Program-made: the position numbers and the translations under genes
Assembly (NCBI GenBank): GCA_964564475.1
Contig: CAZMBM010000054.1
Coordinates: forward strand, 1-13,814
Direction of reading: 5' to 3'
DNA length: 13,814 nucleotides
From: CG1-02-35-72 sp964564475
Lineage (GTDB): Bacteria > Bacteroidota > Bacteroidia > Flavobacteriales > Flavobacteriaceae
Shown here: piece by piece, positions 1-7,027 of the stretch
Numbering within the stretch: position 1 is the first letter of the stretch
Layout of the letters: every line of letters starts with the position of its first letter
The notes under the pieces: model-generated
The model's database searches: none
What the model was told of the DNA's origin: nothing
The model's input: only the letters and a program-made list of their open reading frames with translations

Positions 1-17
1 AGGATAAAAGATTTCAT
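1..17 (-). CDS. Possible start of a further minus-strand gene, cut by the window edge
   Basis: Only five complete codons are visible (Met-Lys-Ser-Phe-Ile, then two bases of a Leu-type codon). They begin at an ATG 19 nt downstream of a consensus TAnnTTTG box (37-44, minus). Met-Lys followed by hydrophobic residues would suit a signal peptide, but five residues cannot establish that. The reading would be downstream of and co-directional with the ABC exporter operon, with its own promoter. The call rests only on the ATG and the promoter spacing seen elsewhere in this window, so it is tentative. Confidence 0.25.
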
Positions 18-36
18 TGACAGTATTTTATACGGT

Positions 37-44
37 CAAATATA
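37..44 (-). promoter_or_regulatory. Candidate Bacteroidetes -7 box (TATATTTG)
   Basis: TATATTTG on the minus strand matches the TAnnTTTG consensus exactly and ends 19 nt before the ATG at 17. It lies just past the ABC permease stop codon, so it could give the next gene its own promoter. The nearest upstream TTG is 24 nt away, longer than the usual -33/-7 spacing, so the -33 element is weak. Confidence 0.4.
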
Positions 45-881
45 TTATAAATCTCGTTTTTTTACTAACAAAAATGAAAGATATATAAAAATAGCTGTCC
101 AAGCTAGTGTTATAACAATTTCGTACCAGTGTACAGTATAGTCAAATTTGAATTTTTCACCCAACTGGTTGGCTACAGATTTTACCGCATTGAGACGTGT
201 AAAAGGCTCGTCAATGAGATTGCTCATAGATTTTAGCGGAAAGAATTGCGATATCTTATCGGCCATAGTTTTATCTTCAAAAAATTTAAAACGCATAAGG
301 CCGTAGGCAATACTTTCACCAAAATACCAGATAAGCATCGCGCCCACGGCAAAAGCTGAACGCTTAATTAAAACACCTAAAAATAAACCAAAAGAGAAGA
401 AGGCAATTAGTTTAACAAAAAAAGCTAAGAGGTATTCTAAGTCAGAGAGGATGATATTTAGCGCTTTAAAATCTGAATAAGCCAAACCTAAGATTAAAGA
501 AATCACCGTTACAAAAATGGTTGACGCTCCCGCAAAAAGTATAACGGTGTAAAATTTTGAAAGAATAAACTCTTTTTTACTTAAACCGTCAATGAGGTTT
601 TGTTTTAAAGTGCGGTGGGTATATTCGTTGGCAATCATTGAGACAATAACCAAAAGCAAAAAGAATTTAAAAATAGACGCCATGTAGGTATTAAAATGCC
701 AGATGTACGGGAAATTAAAAATACCTTGTTCTGCCAAATGAAATTTTATGGGGCCGATGTCGAATTTAATAGCGGCTATTAATGCTATTGAGGTTAAAAG
801 TAAAAAGTAGGTAAATATAAGAACTTTACTGGCGCGGTTATGACGTAGTTTAAAAAGCTCGATGTTAAGTAATCTAAACAT
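45..881 (-). CDS. ABC-2 type transporter permease
   Basis: Membrane subunit of an ABC-2 family exporter, 278 aa. About six hydrophobic helices are visible, near residues 18-38, 66-85, 110-133, 148-172, 175-195 and 252-273. A short cytoplasmic N-terminus has the usual pattern of amphipathic and basic residues (FKLRHNR). The segment after helix 2 (NEYTHRTLKQNLIDGLSKKE, about 85-104) resembles the conserved coupling region by which ABC-2 permeases contact the ATPase. The gene starts with ATG 3 nt after the stop of the ATPase gene, so the two almost certainly form one operon and one transporter, presumably a dimer of each subunit. The substrate cannot be read from the sequence. Related pairs export lipids, peptides or antibiotics or serve gliding-type machinery, and nothing here chooses among these. 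Confidence 0.9.
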   Translation of the reverse strand: MFRLLNIELFKLRHNRASKVLIFTYFLLLTSIALIAAIKFDIGPIKFHLAEQGIFNFPYIWHFNTYMASIFKFFLLLVIVSMIANEYTHRTLKQNLIDGLSKKEFILSKFYTVILFAGASTIFVTVISLILGLAYSDFKALNIILSDLEYLLAFFVKLIAFFSFGLFLGVLIKRSAFAVGAMLIWYFGESIAYGLMRFKFFEDKTMADKISQFFPLKSMSNLIDEPFTRLNAVKSVANQLGEKFKFDYTVHWYEIVITLAWTAIFIYLSFLLVKKRDL

Positions 882-884
882 TAT

Positions 885-1787
885 TTAATTTTTAGAATTG
901 GTGAGGTTTAAGAATTGTTGTTCCAGACTTTGTTTGCGTTTGACAAGATGTGATAAATGAATACCATTTTTAGCCAAAAACATATTTACTTCGGCAGCCG
1001 AAACAGATTGGTTTAACGAGGCTATAACCAAATCGCCTTCTATTTTTGTGCCAGAAATACCCTCGTAATTGTACAGTAAATCTAACATTTTTTCATTACC
1101 ACTATTGGCTTTTAGTTCCAAAGTACCAAATGAGGTAGTCATATTTTCAACAGGCCCCGAATACAATTTTACACCTTTTCTTATCACCACAACATGACTG
1201 CACACTTTTTCTACTTCGTCTAACAAATGTGAGGCCAATAATATAGTTGTACCCTTGGCGGCGATGTCTTTAATAATACGCCTAATTTCGTGAATACCCT
1301 GAGGGTCCAAACCGTTTGTAGGTTCGTCTAAAATGAGAATTTCGGGGTCGTTAAGAAGGGCAGAGGCAATGGCCAAGCGCTGCTTCATTCCCAGAGAAAA
1401 AGTCTTAAATTTATCGTCTTTACGGTCTAATAAATTAACTTGTTCTAGTCTGTCTTCTATTTTAACATCAGAAATTTCTTTTATTTTACAGACCAATTTT
1501 AGATTCTGCTTAGCCGTCATGTATGGGTAAAAATTAGGACGCTCAATAATAGCCCCCACTTTTTTAAGCGCTTGATGTGTGTTTAAAGCCCCACCAAACC
1601 AACTAAAATTACCCGAAGTTTTATTGACGACGTTAAGTATAATACCTAAAGTAGTTGACTTGCCGCTGCCGTTTGGTCCCAAAATACCATACACATGGCC
1701 TTTTTGGATTTCGAAAGATAAATTATTTACAGCCTTTATTTTGCCGTAATTTTTTGTGAGATTTTTAATTGATAAGATTGTTTCCAA
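885..1787 (-). CDS. ABC transporter ATP-binding protein
   Basis: Cytoplasmic ATPase of the ABC-2 exporter, 300 aa. It shows Walker A GPNGSGKS (37-44), a Q-loop position occupied by Glu in IERPNFYP (about 81-88), a variant signature SLGMKQR (131-137), Walker B LILDEP (151-156) and an H-loop SH (186-187). Glu in place of the Q-loop Gln and SLGMKQR in place of LSGGQ are both usual for the bacitracin/lantibiotic-resistance-like subfamily. After about residue 215 follows a C-terminal accessory region common in that subfamily. The start is TTG at 1787: an in-frame stop lies six codons upstream and no ATG lies between, while the ABC fold begins at residue 4. It is the first gene of the operon with the permease. 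It diverges from the gene at 1891, with a 103-bp shared upstream region. Confidence 0.95.
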   Translation of the reverse strand: METILSIKNLTKNYGKIKAVNNLSFEIQKGHVYGILGPNGSGKSTTLGIILNVVNKTSGNFSWFGGALNTHQALKKVGAIIERPNFYPYMTAKQNLKLVCKIKEISDVKIEDRLEQVNLLDRKDDKFKTFSLGMKQRLAIASALLNDPEILILDEPTNGLDPQGIHEIRRIIKDIAAKGTTILLASHLLDEVEKVCSHVVVIRKGVKLYSGPVENMTTSFGTLELKANSGNEKMLDLLYNYEGISGTKIEGDLVIASLNQSVSAAEVNMFLAKNGIHLSHLVKRKQSLEQQFLNLTNSKN

Positions 1788-1863
1788 TTGTTTTTGGTTG
1801 ATTTATGTTGTAATACGACGATTAAATTACGCATTTGTTACTAAATTATTAATAAAAACCCTG

Positions 1864-1871
1864 TATTTTTG
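1864..1871 (+). promoter_or_regulatory. Candidate -7 box (TATTTTTG) for the kinase-like gene
   Basis: TATTTTTG matches TAnnTTTG and ends 19 nt before the GTG at 1891, the same spacing as other boxes in this window. It supports that GTG as the start over longer in-frame readings. The nearest upstream TTG (in cgcatttgtt) is 26 nt away, so the -33 element is poor. Confidence 0.5.
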
Positions 1872-1890
1872 GGGAGTTAAGTTTACTATT

Positions 1891-2955
1891 GTGAGACAAC
1901 AACCCGTTATAGCTTTTAAAAAGCCAACCTATCCGGTTAGTAAAGCCCTGTATGACTATTTAACAGAATACGGCAGAAATATTATCATTCCGCTGTTTTA
2001 CGATGATTTACTCAGATTTACGGGCTCTGTAGAGGTGTTTGATAAAAATGACAACGATACCTTGTGGATAAGAGTAATTTACCCCGATCACGAACGCGAA
2101 AATATAGATATGAATCTCAAAAAGATTTATACCATTATGCATTCTGACGGGAGCGATTATTCTATTCCCAACCTAAATATTGATGCCATAGATTACTGTA
2201 CTTTTGGTAATTCACGCCCTTTTAGGGTAAAAATCAGAAATATTTTAAACGATAATTACACTTATTTATACGTTAAAAAAGCCGATGCTTCGCGTATTTA
2301 TGGTTTGGAGCTAGAAGAGTTACTGTCGCCCAATAAAGTCGATTTTTTAGTACACAAAGACACTTTGATAGAAGAGCATATTTTAGGTATTCCGGGCGAT
2401 ATTTTTATAGAAGAACACCTGCCCCATTTAACAGAACGCGAACAAAAACAGATTTCAAAAGAATTTGTAAAGTTTAACGAACGCTGTTTGATTCGCCTTT
2501 TGGGCGATATGCGTTCTTATAATTATGTGTTTGTCGCTTCGCACGATTTTGATCAAGTACAATACCGTATAAGAGCCATAGATTTTGACCAACAGTCTTA
2601 CGAAGGTTCTTTAAAGATATACCTTCCGCAATTTTTTAAAGAAAATAATACCTTGGTTAAAATGGTAGAAAAAAGTTTGTTGCCTGAATCAATAATTCAG
2701 TATAAAAACGAAGAGCGTTCTTTGCTGGCCAAGCGAGCCAAAGCTTCACACAGCCGTTTGCAAAAACTGGTGGCTTGTATGATGTCAGATACGCTGTCTA
2801 AACCCGCCAAAGTAGCACAATTGCGTCGTGAAATAAAGGAATTTACAAAAGATGTTAATTTTAAAAAAGCACAATCAATGGGTGAAATATTAAAATACGC
2901 TTTAGACTTTGTTGTAAGAAACTATCAGAATGTCAATCCGTATATTATTAGTTGA
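1891..2955 (+). CDS. Uncharacterised protein with kinase-like catalytic motifs
   Basis: 354 aa from GTG at 1891, no recognised name. The reading frame is open back to 1756, but that would overlap the divergent ATPase start, and the -7 box at 1864-1871 favours 1891. Motifs in order are YLYVKKADASRIYGLELE (125-142), which would fit a nucleotide-binding Lys and an alpha-C Glu; EEHILGIPGD (161-170); LLGDMRSYNY (203-212), like the catalytic loop Asp...Asn of aminoglycoside phosphotransferase or HipA-type kinases; and RAIDFDQQ (228-235), like the metal-binding DFG/DFD motif. This order and spacing (about 75 residues from Lys to catalytic Asp, 25 from Asp to DFD) is compact but reasonable for an atypical kinase. 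The C-terminal third (about 255-354) is helical and basic. No signal peptide or membrane segment is seen. It ends in an 8-bp tail-to-tail overlap with the next gene. The kinase reading is inference; the reading frame itself is solid. Confidence 0.8.
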   Translation: MRQQPVIAFKKPTYPVSKALYDYLTEYGRNIIIPLFYDDLLRFTGSVEVFDKNDNDTLWIRVIYPDHERENIDMNLKKIYTIMHSDGSDYSIPNLNIDAIDYCTFGNSRPFRVKIRNILNDNYTYLYVKKADASRIYGLELEELLSPNKVDFLVHKDTLIEEHILGIPGDIFIEEHLPHLTEREQKQISKEFVKFNERCLIRLLGDMRSYNYVFVASHDFDQVQYRIRAIDFDQQSYEGSLKIYLPQFFKENNTLVKMVEKSLLPESIIQYKNEERSLLAKRAKASHSRLQKLVACMMSDTLSKPAKVAQLRREIKEFTKDVNFKKAQSMGEILKYALDFVVRNYQNVNPYIIS

Positions 2956-3463
2956 GGTTTAGGTCTTCAAAGTCTGAAAGAAATTCGTCGTCGTCATCAT
3001 CGTCAAACATATCAAAACCTTCTTTAATTTTTTGGCCTTCAAATTGTTTTTCGGGGGCTTCATTGGGAAGGCTTCCTAAAGAATAGAGTACCTTAGGTAA
3101 ATCTTGTTCGTTACTGTAGCTTGTGATTTCAATAAGCTCTACTAAAAAAGTCCACATAGCAAAAAAGTCATATACATAAATAAGCTTGTCTTCTTGTTGG
3201 GTAAATAAATCGGCCAATAAAAAATCTTTCATGGTATTTTTATCGCCTGTAGATTCTTCAGAAACGTCATAAAGCGGAATTTCATCACCCTGATTCCATT
3301 CGTTATCGGCTTTGTAAAACGAAGCCATTTCGGTACCGTCAAAGCCAAAAGCATTGGTAATAACATTGTGTAGATCTTCTAAATTGGCCGTACTGCGTAT
3401 GGCTATATCGCGCGCTACATCTTCGTCTAAATCGGCAATAACCCTAACTTTATAAATCATCAC
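2948..3463 (-). CDS. pRiA4b ORF-3-like (IS1096 passenger TnpR-like) family protein
   Basis: 171 aa. The N-terminal YKVRV strand, the LHNVITNAFGFDG segment (31-43), MASFY (46-50) and KLIYVYDFFAMWTFLVELI (93-111) are the hallmark blocks of the pRiA4b ORF-3-like family, PF07929 as I recall it. The biochemical role of this family is not established. Despite the IS1096-derived name, no transposase or inverted repeats flank this copy and it looks like a stand-alone chromosomal gene. The C-terminus is very acidic, with a run of six Asp (154-159). Two ATG codons stand in tandem at the start; either may be used. A TAACTTTG promoter box lies 20 nt upstream. It overlaps the convergent gene on the other strand by 8 bp. 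Confidence 0.85.
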   Translation of the reverse strand: MMIYKVRVIADLDEDVARDIAIRSTANLEDLHNVITNAFGFDGTEMASFYKADNEWNQGDEIPLYDVSEESTGDKNTMKDFLLADLFTQQEDKLIYVYDFFAMWTFLVELIEITSYSNEQDLPKVLYSLGSLPNEAPEKQFEGQKIKEGFDMFDDDDDDEFLSDFEDLNLN

Positions 3464-3483
3464 TCGGCTGTTTTAACAGACAA

Positions 3484-3491
3484 CAAAGTTA
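3484..3491 (-). promoter_or_regulatory. Candidate -7 box (TAACTTTG) for the pRiA4b ORF-3-like gene
   Basis: TAACTTTG on the minus strand is an exact TAnnTTTG match, ending 20 nt before the ATG at 3463. It lies in the 89-bp divergent region shared with the thioesterase gene. No clear TTG -33 element is visible at the expected distance. Confidence 0.5.
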
Positions 3492-3524
3492 CGAATAATG
3501 TGATAGTAGTCCTTTATAATTGTG

Positions 3525-3532
3525 TAATTTTA
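3525..3532 (+). promoter_or_regulatory. Candidate -7 box (TAATTTTA) for the thioesterase/isochorismate synthase operon
   Basis: TAATTTTA is one base off TAnnTTTG (final A for G) and ends exactly 20 nt before the ATG at 3553. Position and spacing match the other boxes here. It argues against the longer in-frame TTG start at 3520, which would lie upstream of the box. Confidence 0.35.
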
Positions 3533-3552
3533 CACTGAAAAATTTTAATAAG

Positions 3553-3969
3553 ATGTCTAAACAAGAAAAATTAAAAACCTTAAATGCTATTTCTAAAAAC
3601 ACCTTAATGGAAACGCTTGACATTGAATATGTTGATTTTGGTAAAGATTTTTTGATAGCCAAAATGCCGGTAAGCCCTAAAGTGTATCAGCCCAACGGTA
3701 TTTTACACGGCGGGGCTACCGTGGCTTTGGCCGAAAGTGTTGGGAGTGCGGCCTCTCATATTTTTACCGATATAGATAATTTTGAAATTCGCGGGATAGA
3801 AATAGCGGCCAATCATGTAAGATCCGTAAAAGAAGGGTTTATTTATGCAAAAGCAAGCGTTTTACACAAAGGACGTACCACGCAATTGTGGCAAATTAAA
3901 ATTACAGATGATAAAGACCGACTTGTATCACTCTGTAAACTCACAACAATTGCGCTTAAGAAAAAGTAA
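3553..3969 (+). CDS. PaaI/MenI-type hotdog-fold acyl-CoA thioesterase
   Basis: 138 aa from ATG at 3553, a normal length for single-domain hotdog thioesterases. It has the HGG motif (52-54) followed by the putative catalytic Glu61 in LAES (59-62), and the block GIEIAANHVR (81-90), which closely resembles E. coli YdiI/MenI (HGGASVxLAE; ANH). The expected reaction is hydrolysis of an aromatic acyl-CoA. Because the next gene overlaps it by one base and encodes isochorismate synthase, the likely substrate is 1,4-dihydroxy-2-naphthoyl-CoA in menaquinone synthesis. A PaaI-like phenylacetyl-CoA role cannot be excluded by sequence alone, but no paa genes are present. The enzyme should be cytosolic and act as a tetramer. 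An in-frame TTG at 3520 would add 11 residues but is less likely given the promoter box. Confidence 0.88.
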   Translation: MSKQEKLKTLNAISKNTLMETLDIEYVDFGKDFLIAKMPVSPKVYQPNGILHGGATVALAESVGSAASHIFTDIDNFEIRGIEIAANHVRSVKEGFIYAKASVLHKGRTTQLWQIKITDDKDRLVSLCKLTTIALKKK

Positions 3970-5030
3970 TGAGTCAAACATCCTTTCAAAACTTTTTATA
4001 TAATCTTGTGAGCCAAAATAAGGCTTTTGTAGTGTACAATCTCCCCGATTCAGATGTTTTGGAGGTTTTGGTACAAGACAATGATGCGCTCTATACAACG
4101 GAAAATTTTAAAGAAAAAGGATTTGTATTCGCCCCTTTTAATACACAAGAAAAAATACTACTCTTACCTTTTGACAACGCTAAATCATATACTTTTTTGT
4201 TATCAGAAGAAATTAAAGAGACCTTAGAGGTGACTTTTAAAGATTTTAATTTAAAGACTTCATCTTCTCCGGAAGAATATGCCAAAATTATAGAAAAAGC
4301 CCAAAAACAAATTCAAGAAAAGTCCTTGCAAAAAGTAGTGCTTTCGCGTCAAATAGCATTGGACTATAGTAAAAAGGGTGTAACAGAAATGTTTGTAAGG
4401 CTGCTTAAGAAACATCCATCGGCCTTTTGCTATTTATGGCAACATCCCAAAGTAGGAATGTGGTTGGGCGCCTCGCCCGAAAAGCTTTTAGAAATTAAAG
4501 AAAACCACCTCGAAACAATGGCTTTGGCCGGGACACAGATAGCCCGTTCTGAAGATGACATAGTATGGGGTGACAAAGAGAAACAAGAACAACAATTTGT
4601 AACCGATTATATAGCTAAAGCTTTGTCAGATATTAAAATCCCTATTAAGATAGAAGAGTCCTTAAATTTAAAAGCAGGGAATTTGTGGCATATCTGTACT
4701 AAAATAAAAGGAATACTAAACCAAAATATAAATCTTAAAGATATTATAGAAGCCTTACACCCCACTCCGGCTGTAGCAGGTTTACCAAAGTTAGAAGCTG
4801 TAAATTTTATTTTGGAAAACGAGACTTATAAACGCACTTTTTACACTGGTTTTTTAGGTATCGTCAATAAAAAAAATAAAACTAAATTGTTTGTTAACTT
4901 GAGGTGTATGCAATTAAAAAATAACAGTGCTTTTGTATATGTGGGAGGTGGTATTACCAAAGACAGTGCACCTGAAGCCGAGTGGTATGAAACAGAAGCT
5001 AAAAGTAAAACCTTGCTGAGTCTTTTGTAA
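3969..5030 (+). CDS. menF: Isochorismate synthase (chorismate-binding enzyme)
   Basis: 353 aa, cytosolic, Mg-dependent conversion of chorismate to isochorismate. Visible family blocks are QKVVLSRQIA (121-130), whose Lys122 corresponds to the general base of EntC/MenF; GASPEKLL (167-174); MALAGTQIAR (184-193), where the Ala-Gly-Thr is typical of isochorismate synthases as against the PIKGT of PabB; LHPTPAVAGLPK (263-274); YTGFLGIV (292-299); NLRCMQ (310-315); and GGGITKDSAPEAEWYETEAK (326-345) with metal-ligand glutamates. It is shorter than E. coli MenF (about 430 aa), with a reduced N-terminal part, as I recall being usual in flavobacteria. ATG overlaps the thioesterase stop in TAATGA, so translation is probably coupled. 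The pairing with a MenI-like enzyme points to menaquinone rather than siderophore synthesis. No menD, menH, menC, menE or menB lies in this window. Confidence 0.9.
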   Translation: MSQTSFQNFLYNLVSQNKAFVVYNLPDSDVLEVLVQDNDALYTTENFKEKGFVFAPFNTQEKILLLPFDNAKSYTFLLSEEIKETLEVTFKDFNLKTSSSPEEYAKIIEKAQKQIQEKSLQKVVLSRQIALDYSKKGVTEMFVRLLKKHPSAFCYLWQHPKVGMWLGASPEKLLEIKENHLETMALAGTQIARSEDDIVWGDKEKQEQQFVTDYIAKALSDIKIPIKIEESLNLKAGNLWHICTKIKGILNQNINLKDIIEALHPTPAVAGLPKLEAVNFILENETYKRTFYTGFLGIVNKKNKTKLFVNLRCMQLKNNSAFVYVGGGITKDSAPEAEWYETEAKSKTLLSLL

Positions 5031-5105
5031 TTTCATGTAAATCTGTTTACTGTTTATACGTGCGTTTAAATTTTTAAATAGCATTAATCATTCACATGAA
5101 TAAAT

Positions 5106-5113
5106 TACCTTTG
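5106..5113 (+). promoter_or_regulatory. Candidate -7 box (TACCTTTG) for the MATE exporter gene
   Basis: TACCTTTG matches TAnnTTTG exactly and ends 23 nt before the GTG at 5137. A small palindrome, ATTCA-CA-TGAAT at 5090-5101, lies just upstream of the box, between the -7 and -33 zones, where a repressor could bind. No TTG is seen at the expected -33 distance. Confidence 0.45.
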
Positions 5114-5136
5114 CGCACTCCAAATCAAAAATATTA

Positions 5137-6495
5137 GTGCGCCTAAAAAATTACACCAAAGAATTTAATTACAACCTCAAGTTGGCTTATCCGGTTATGA
5201 TAGGGCAGTTGGGGCATGTATTGGTGGGTTTGGCCGATAATATTATGGTGGGCAGACTGGGTGCTACACAATTGGCAGCTGTTTCTTTAGGGAATAGTTT
5301 GGTGTTTATAGCTTTGTCTTTGGGGATTGGTTTTACATTTGCCATTACGCCTTTGGTCGCCGAAGCTGACGGGGCAGGAGATGTTGATAAAGGGCGTCAC
5401 GATTTTCAACATGGTTTACTGTTATCAACCATAATGGGCGTGTTCATGTTTGTATTTTTGGTATTGGTAAAACCCATTTTGTACCATATGAATCAACCAC
5501 CCGATGTGGTGGCCTTAGCCATTCCGTATCTTAATATTGTGGCTTTTTCTATGATTCCACTGATGGTATTTCAGGCTTTTAAACAATTTGCCGATGGCAT
5601 GTCGCAAACCAAATATGCCATGTACGCTACTATTGCCGCCAATATTATCAATGTTATTATCAACTATTTTTTAATTTATGGTATTTGGATTTTTCCAAAG
5701 TTAGAATTGGTGGGCGCAGCATTAGGTACTATGACATCGCGGTTTGTCATGGCCTTATTTATGATTTATATTGTCAAACACCGAAAAAAATTAGAACCGT
5801 ATCTACATCCCATTAAATGGATTGAAATTAAAAAGAAAAAACTCAAAAAAATAATCGATTTAGGTTTTCCAACGGCCTTACAAATGTTTTTTGAAGTAGC
5901 TGTCTTTACAGCAGCTATATGGTTGGCAGGATCATTGGGAACCATAGCCCAAGCTGCTAATCAAATTGCACTAAATCTGGCCTCTATGACCTTTATGATT
6001 GCAGTTGGTTTAGGTGTAACGGCAACTATTAGAGTGGGTAATCAAAAAGGACTTAACCGTTTTCAAGAATTAAGGCGTATTGCTTTTTCAATATTTTTAC
6101 AAATATTCTTGATTGAACTGTGTTTTGCTATTGGTTTTTTGAGCCTAAAAAATGTGTTGCCTTTGATGTATATCGACAATATTGAAGTGACCAAAACAGC
6201 CGCTTTATTATTAATTATAGCCGGATTTTTTCAATTATCTGATGGGGTACAAGCGGTTGTTTTAGGAGCACTTCGCGGCTTACAAGATGTTAGAATACCT
6301 ACCTATATGACTTTTGTAGCTTACTGGATTGTTGGTTTTCCTATTTCGTACTATTTAGGTAAAATAGCCGGTTTGGGTTCGCAAGGTATTTGGATTGGTT
6401 TACTGGTGGGATTAACAGTTTCGGCTATTTTGCTCTTTATTCGATTTAATTATTTAACAAAAAAACTTATACTTTTAAAACATGGCACTACCTAA
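5137..6495 (+). CDS. MATE family multidrug/cation antiporter (NorM-like)
   Basis: Inner-membrane exporter of 452 aa with about 12 hydrophobic helices in two MatE repeats (about 15-175 and 240-400). The opening block GLADNIMVGRLGATQLAAVS (31-50) is the NorM-type signature. Three acidic residues line up with the functional acidic residues known in NorM proteins: Asp34 in helix 1, Glu253 (FFEVAVF) in helix 7, and Asp369 (QLSDGVQ) in helix 10. This suggests Na+- or H+-coupled export of cationic drugs or metabolites. ATIRVGNQKG (296-305) is another conserved loop. The start is GTG at 5137; no nearby in-frame ATG precedes the first helix. The gene begins 106 bp after menF with its own promoter box, and its 3' end overlaps the next gene by 14 bp. 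The substrate is unknown. Confidence 0.95.
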   Translation: MRLKNYTKEFNYNLKLAYPVMIGQLGHVLVGLADNIMVGRLGATQLAAVSLGNSLVFIALSLGIGFTFAITPLVAEADGAGDVDKGRHDFQHGLLLSTIMGVFMFVFLVLVKPILYHMNQPPDVVALAIPYLNIVAFSMIPLMVFQAFKQFADGMSQTKYAMYATIAANIINVIINYFLIYGIWIFPKLELVGAALGTMTSRFVMALFMIYIVKHRKKLEPYLHPIKWIEIKKKKLKKIIDLGFPTALQMFFEVAVFTAAIWLAGSLGTIAQAANQIALNLASMTFMIAVGLGVTATIRVGNQKGLNRFQELRRIAFSIFLQIFLIELCFAIGFLSLKNVLPLMYIDNIEVTKTAALLLIIAGFFQLSDGVQAVVLGALRGLQDVRIPTYMTFVAYWIVGFPISYYLGKIAGLGSQGIWIGLLVGLTVSAILLFIRFNYLTKKLILLKHGTT

Positions 6496-6715
6496 ATTTA
6501 TTCTTGGTGATAATACCGATTTTGAAAATGCGATTTACGTCATTCATACAGAATACCCTCGATTTGTAATTAACTTAGAAGATGATTCTGTTACCTGGTT
6601 TGACAATCTGGAAAATGAAAACGAAGCAGAACTAACAGAAGAAGTTACTAACTTAATCACTTTGGCTACAACGTTTTTCGATAGAGAAACAAAACGCTTA
6701 ATGGAAGAAGACTAA
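6482..6715 (+). CDS. Small acidic hypothetical protein coupled to the MATE gene
   Basis: 77 aa, not recognised. The sequence is strongly acidic (many Glu/Asp, ending MEED), soluble in appearance, without Cys or a signal peptide. It begins MALPKFILGDNTDFENAIYV, with predicted strand-like segments (YVIHTEYPRFVINL, SVTWFDNL) followed by a helix (ELTEEVTNLITLATTFFDRE). The ATG lies 14 bp inside the end of the MATE gene in another frame, so translational coupling is likely, and the reading is unlikely to be chance given its composition and tight packing. Its stop comes 3 bp before the stop of a convergent minus-strand gene. A role in export is not implied: it may simply be a conserved passenger of the operon. 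Confidence 0.75.
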   Translation: MALPKFILGDNTDFENAIYVIHTEYPRFVINLEDDSVTWFDNLENENEAELTEEVTNLITLATTFFDRETKRLMEED

Positions 6716-6718
6716 AAT

Positions 6719-7027
6719 TTAATTATTGTGATTTTTAGATTTGACATCTTTATCGTCATCTACAAAAAACTCAATACCTAATTGTTCATTTTCATCAACT
6801 TCTTGACCGCCGCGCTCAAATGTTTTAGTAGCTTTTATTTCGCCTTCTGCAATGGTTCCTAAAGAATCATTAATAGAGGTATCGCTAAAGCCCGATTTAA
6901 TATTGTCGAGTTTTTGCTTAAAGTAAAAATAAGCAAACAAATAGCCTATTAAAAAGGCTCCTAACATTAAAATAAAAATTTCAATAAAGTCATTTAATTG
7001 CAAGCTTTCTATAAAAGAATTAATCAT
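6719..7027 (-). CDS. Small single-pass membrane protein with acidic cytoplasmic tail
   Basis: 102 aa, not recognised by name. One strong hydrophobic helix at about residues 14-36 (IFILMLGAFLIGYLFAYFYF) is followed by a Lys (KQKLDNIKSG) and then a long polar, acidic tail rich in Asp/Glu, ending in an Asn-rich basic stub. Positive-inside reasoning places the tail in the cytoplasm. ATG overlaps the OmpA-domain gene's stop (ATGA, 4 bp), so the two are co-translated and may work together in the envelope. In flavobacteria I recall similar N-terminal membrane segments in proteins that carry a C-terminal helix-hairpin-helix domain beside an OmpA-family gene. That domain is not visible here, so the comparison is weak. 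It ends 3 bp from the convergent 77-aa gene. Confidence 0.75.
   Translation of the reverse strand: MINSFIESLQLNDFIEIFILMLGAFLIGYLFAYFYFKQKLDNIKSGFSDTSINDSLGTIAEGEIKATKTFERGGQEVDENEQLGIEFFVDDDKDVKSKNHNN

Noticed and set aside
1333..1530. Open frame on the plus strand inside the ABC ATPase gene
   Set aside because: It lies wholly opposite a well-supported ABC gene and its peptide shows no family feature.
1756..1890. N-terminal extension of the kinase-like protein to a GTG at 1756
   Set aside because: It would overlap the divergent ATPase start and lie upstream of the TATTTTTG box; the GTG at 1891 fits the promoter spacing.
2948..3463. Mobile element, based on the IS1096 family name
   Set aside because: No transposase, terminal inverted repeats or target duplications are visible; the family name is historical.
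3520..3552. TTG start giving an 11-residue extension of the thioesterase
   Set aside because: The ATG at 3553 gives the normal family length and sits 20 nt after a promoter box.
4091..4285. Minus-strand open frame within menF
   Set aside because: Shadow of the isochorismate synthase gene without its own features.
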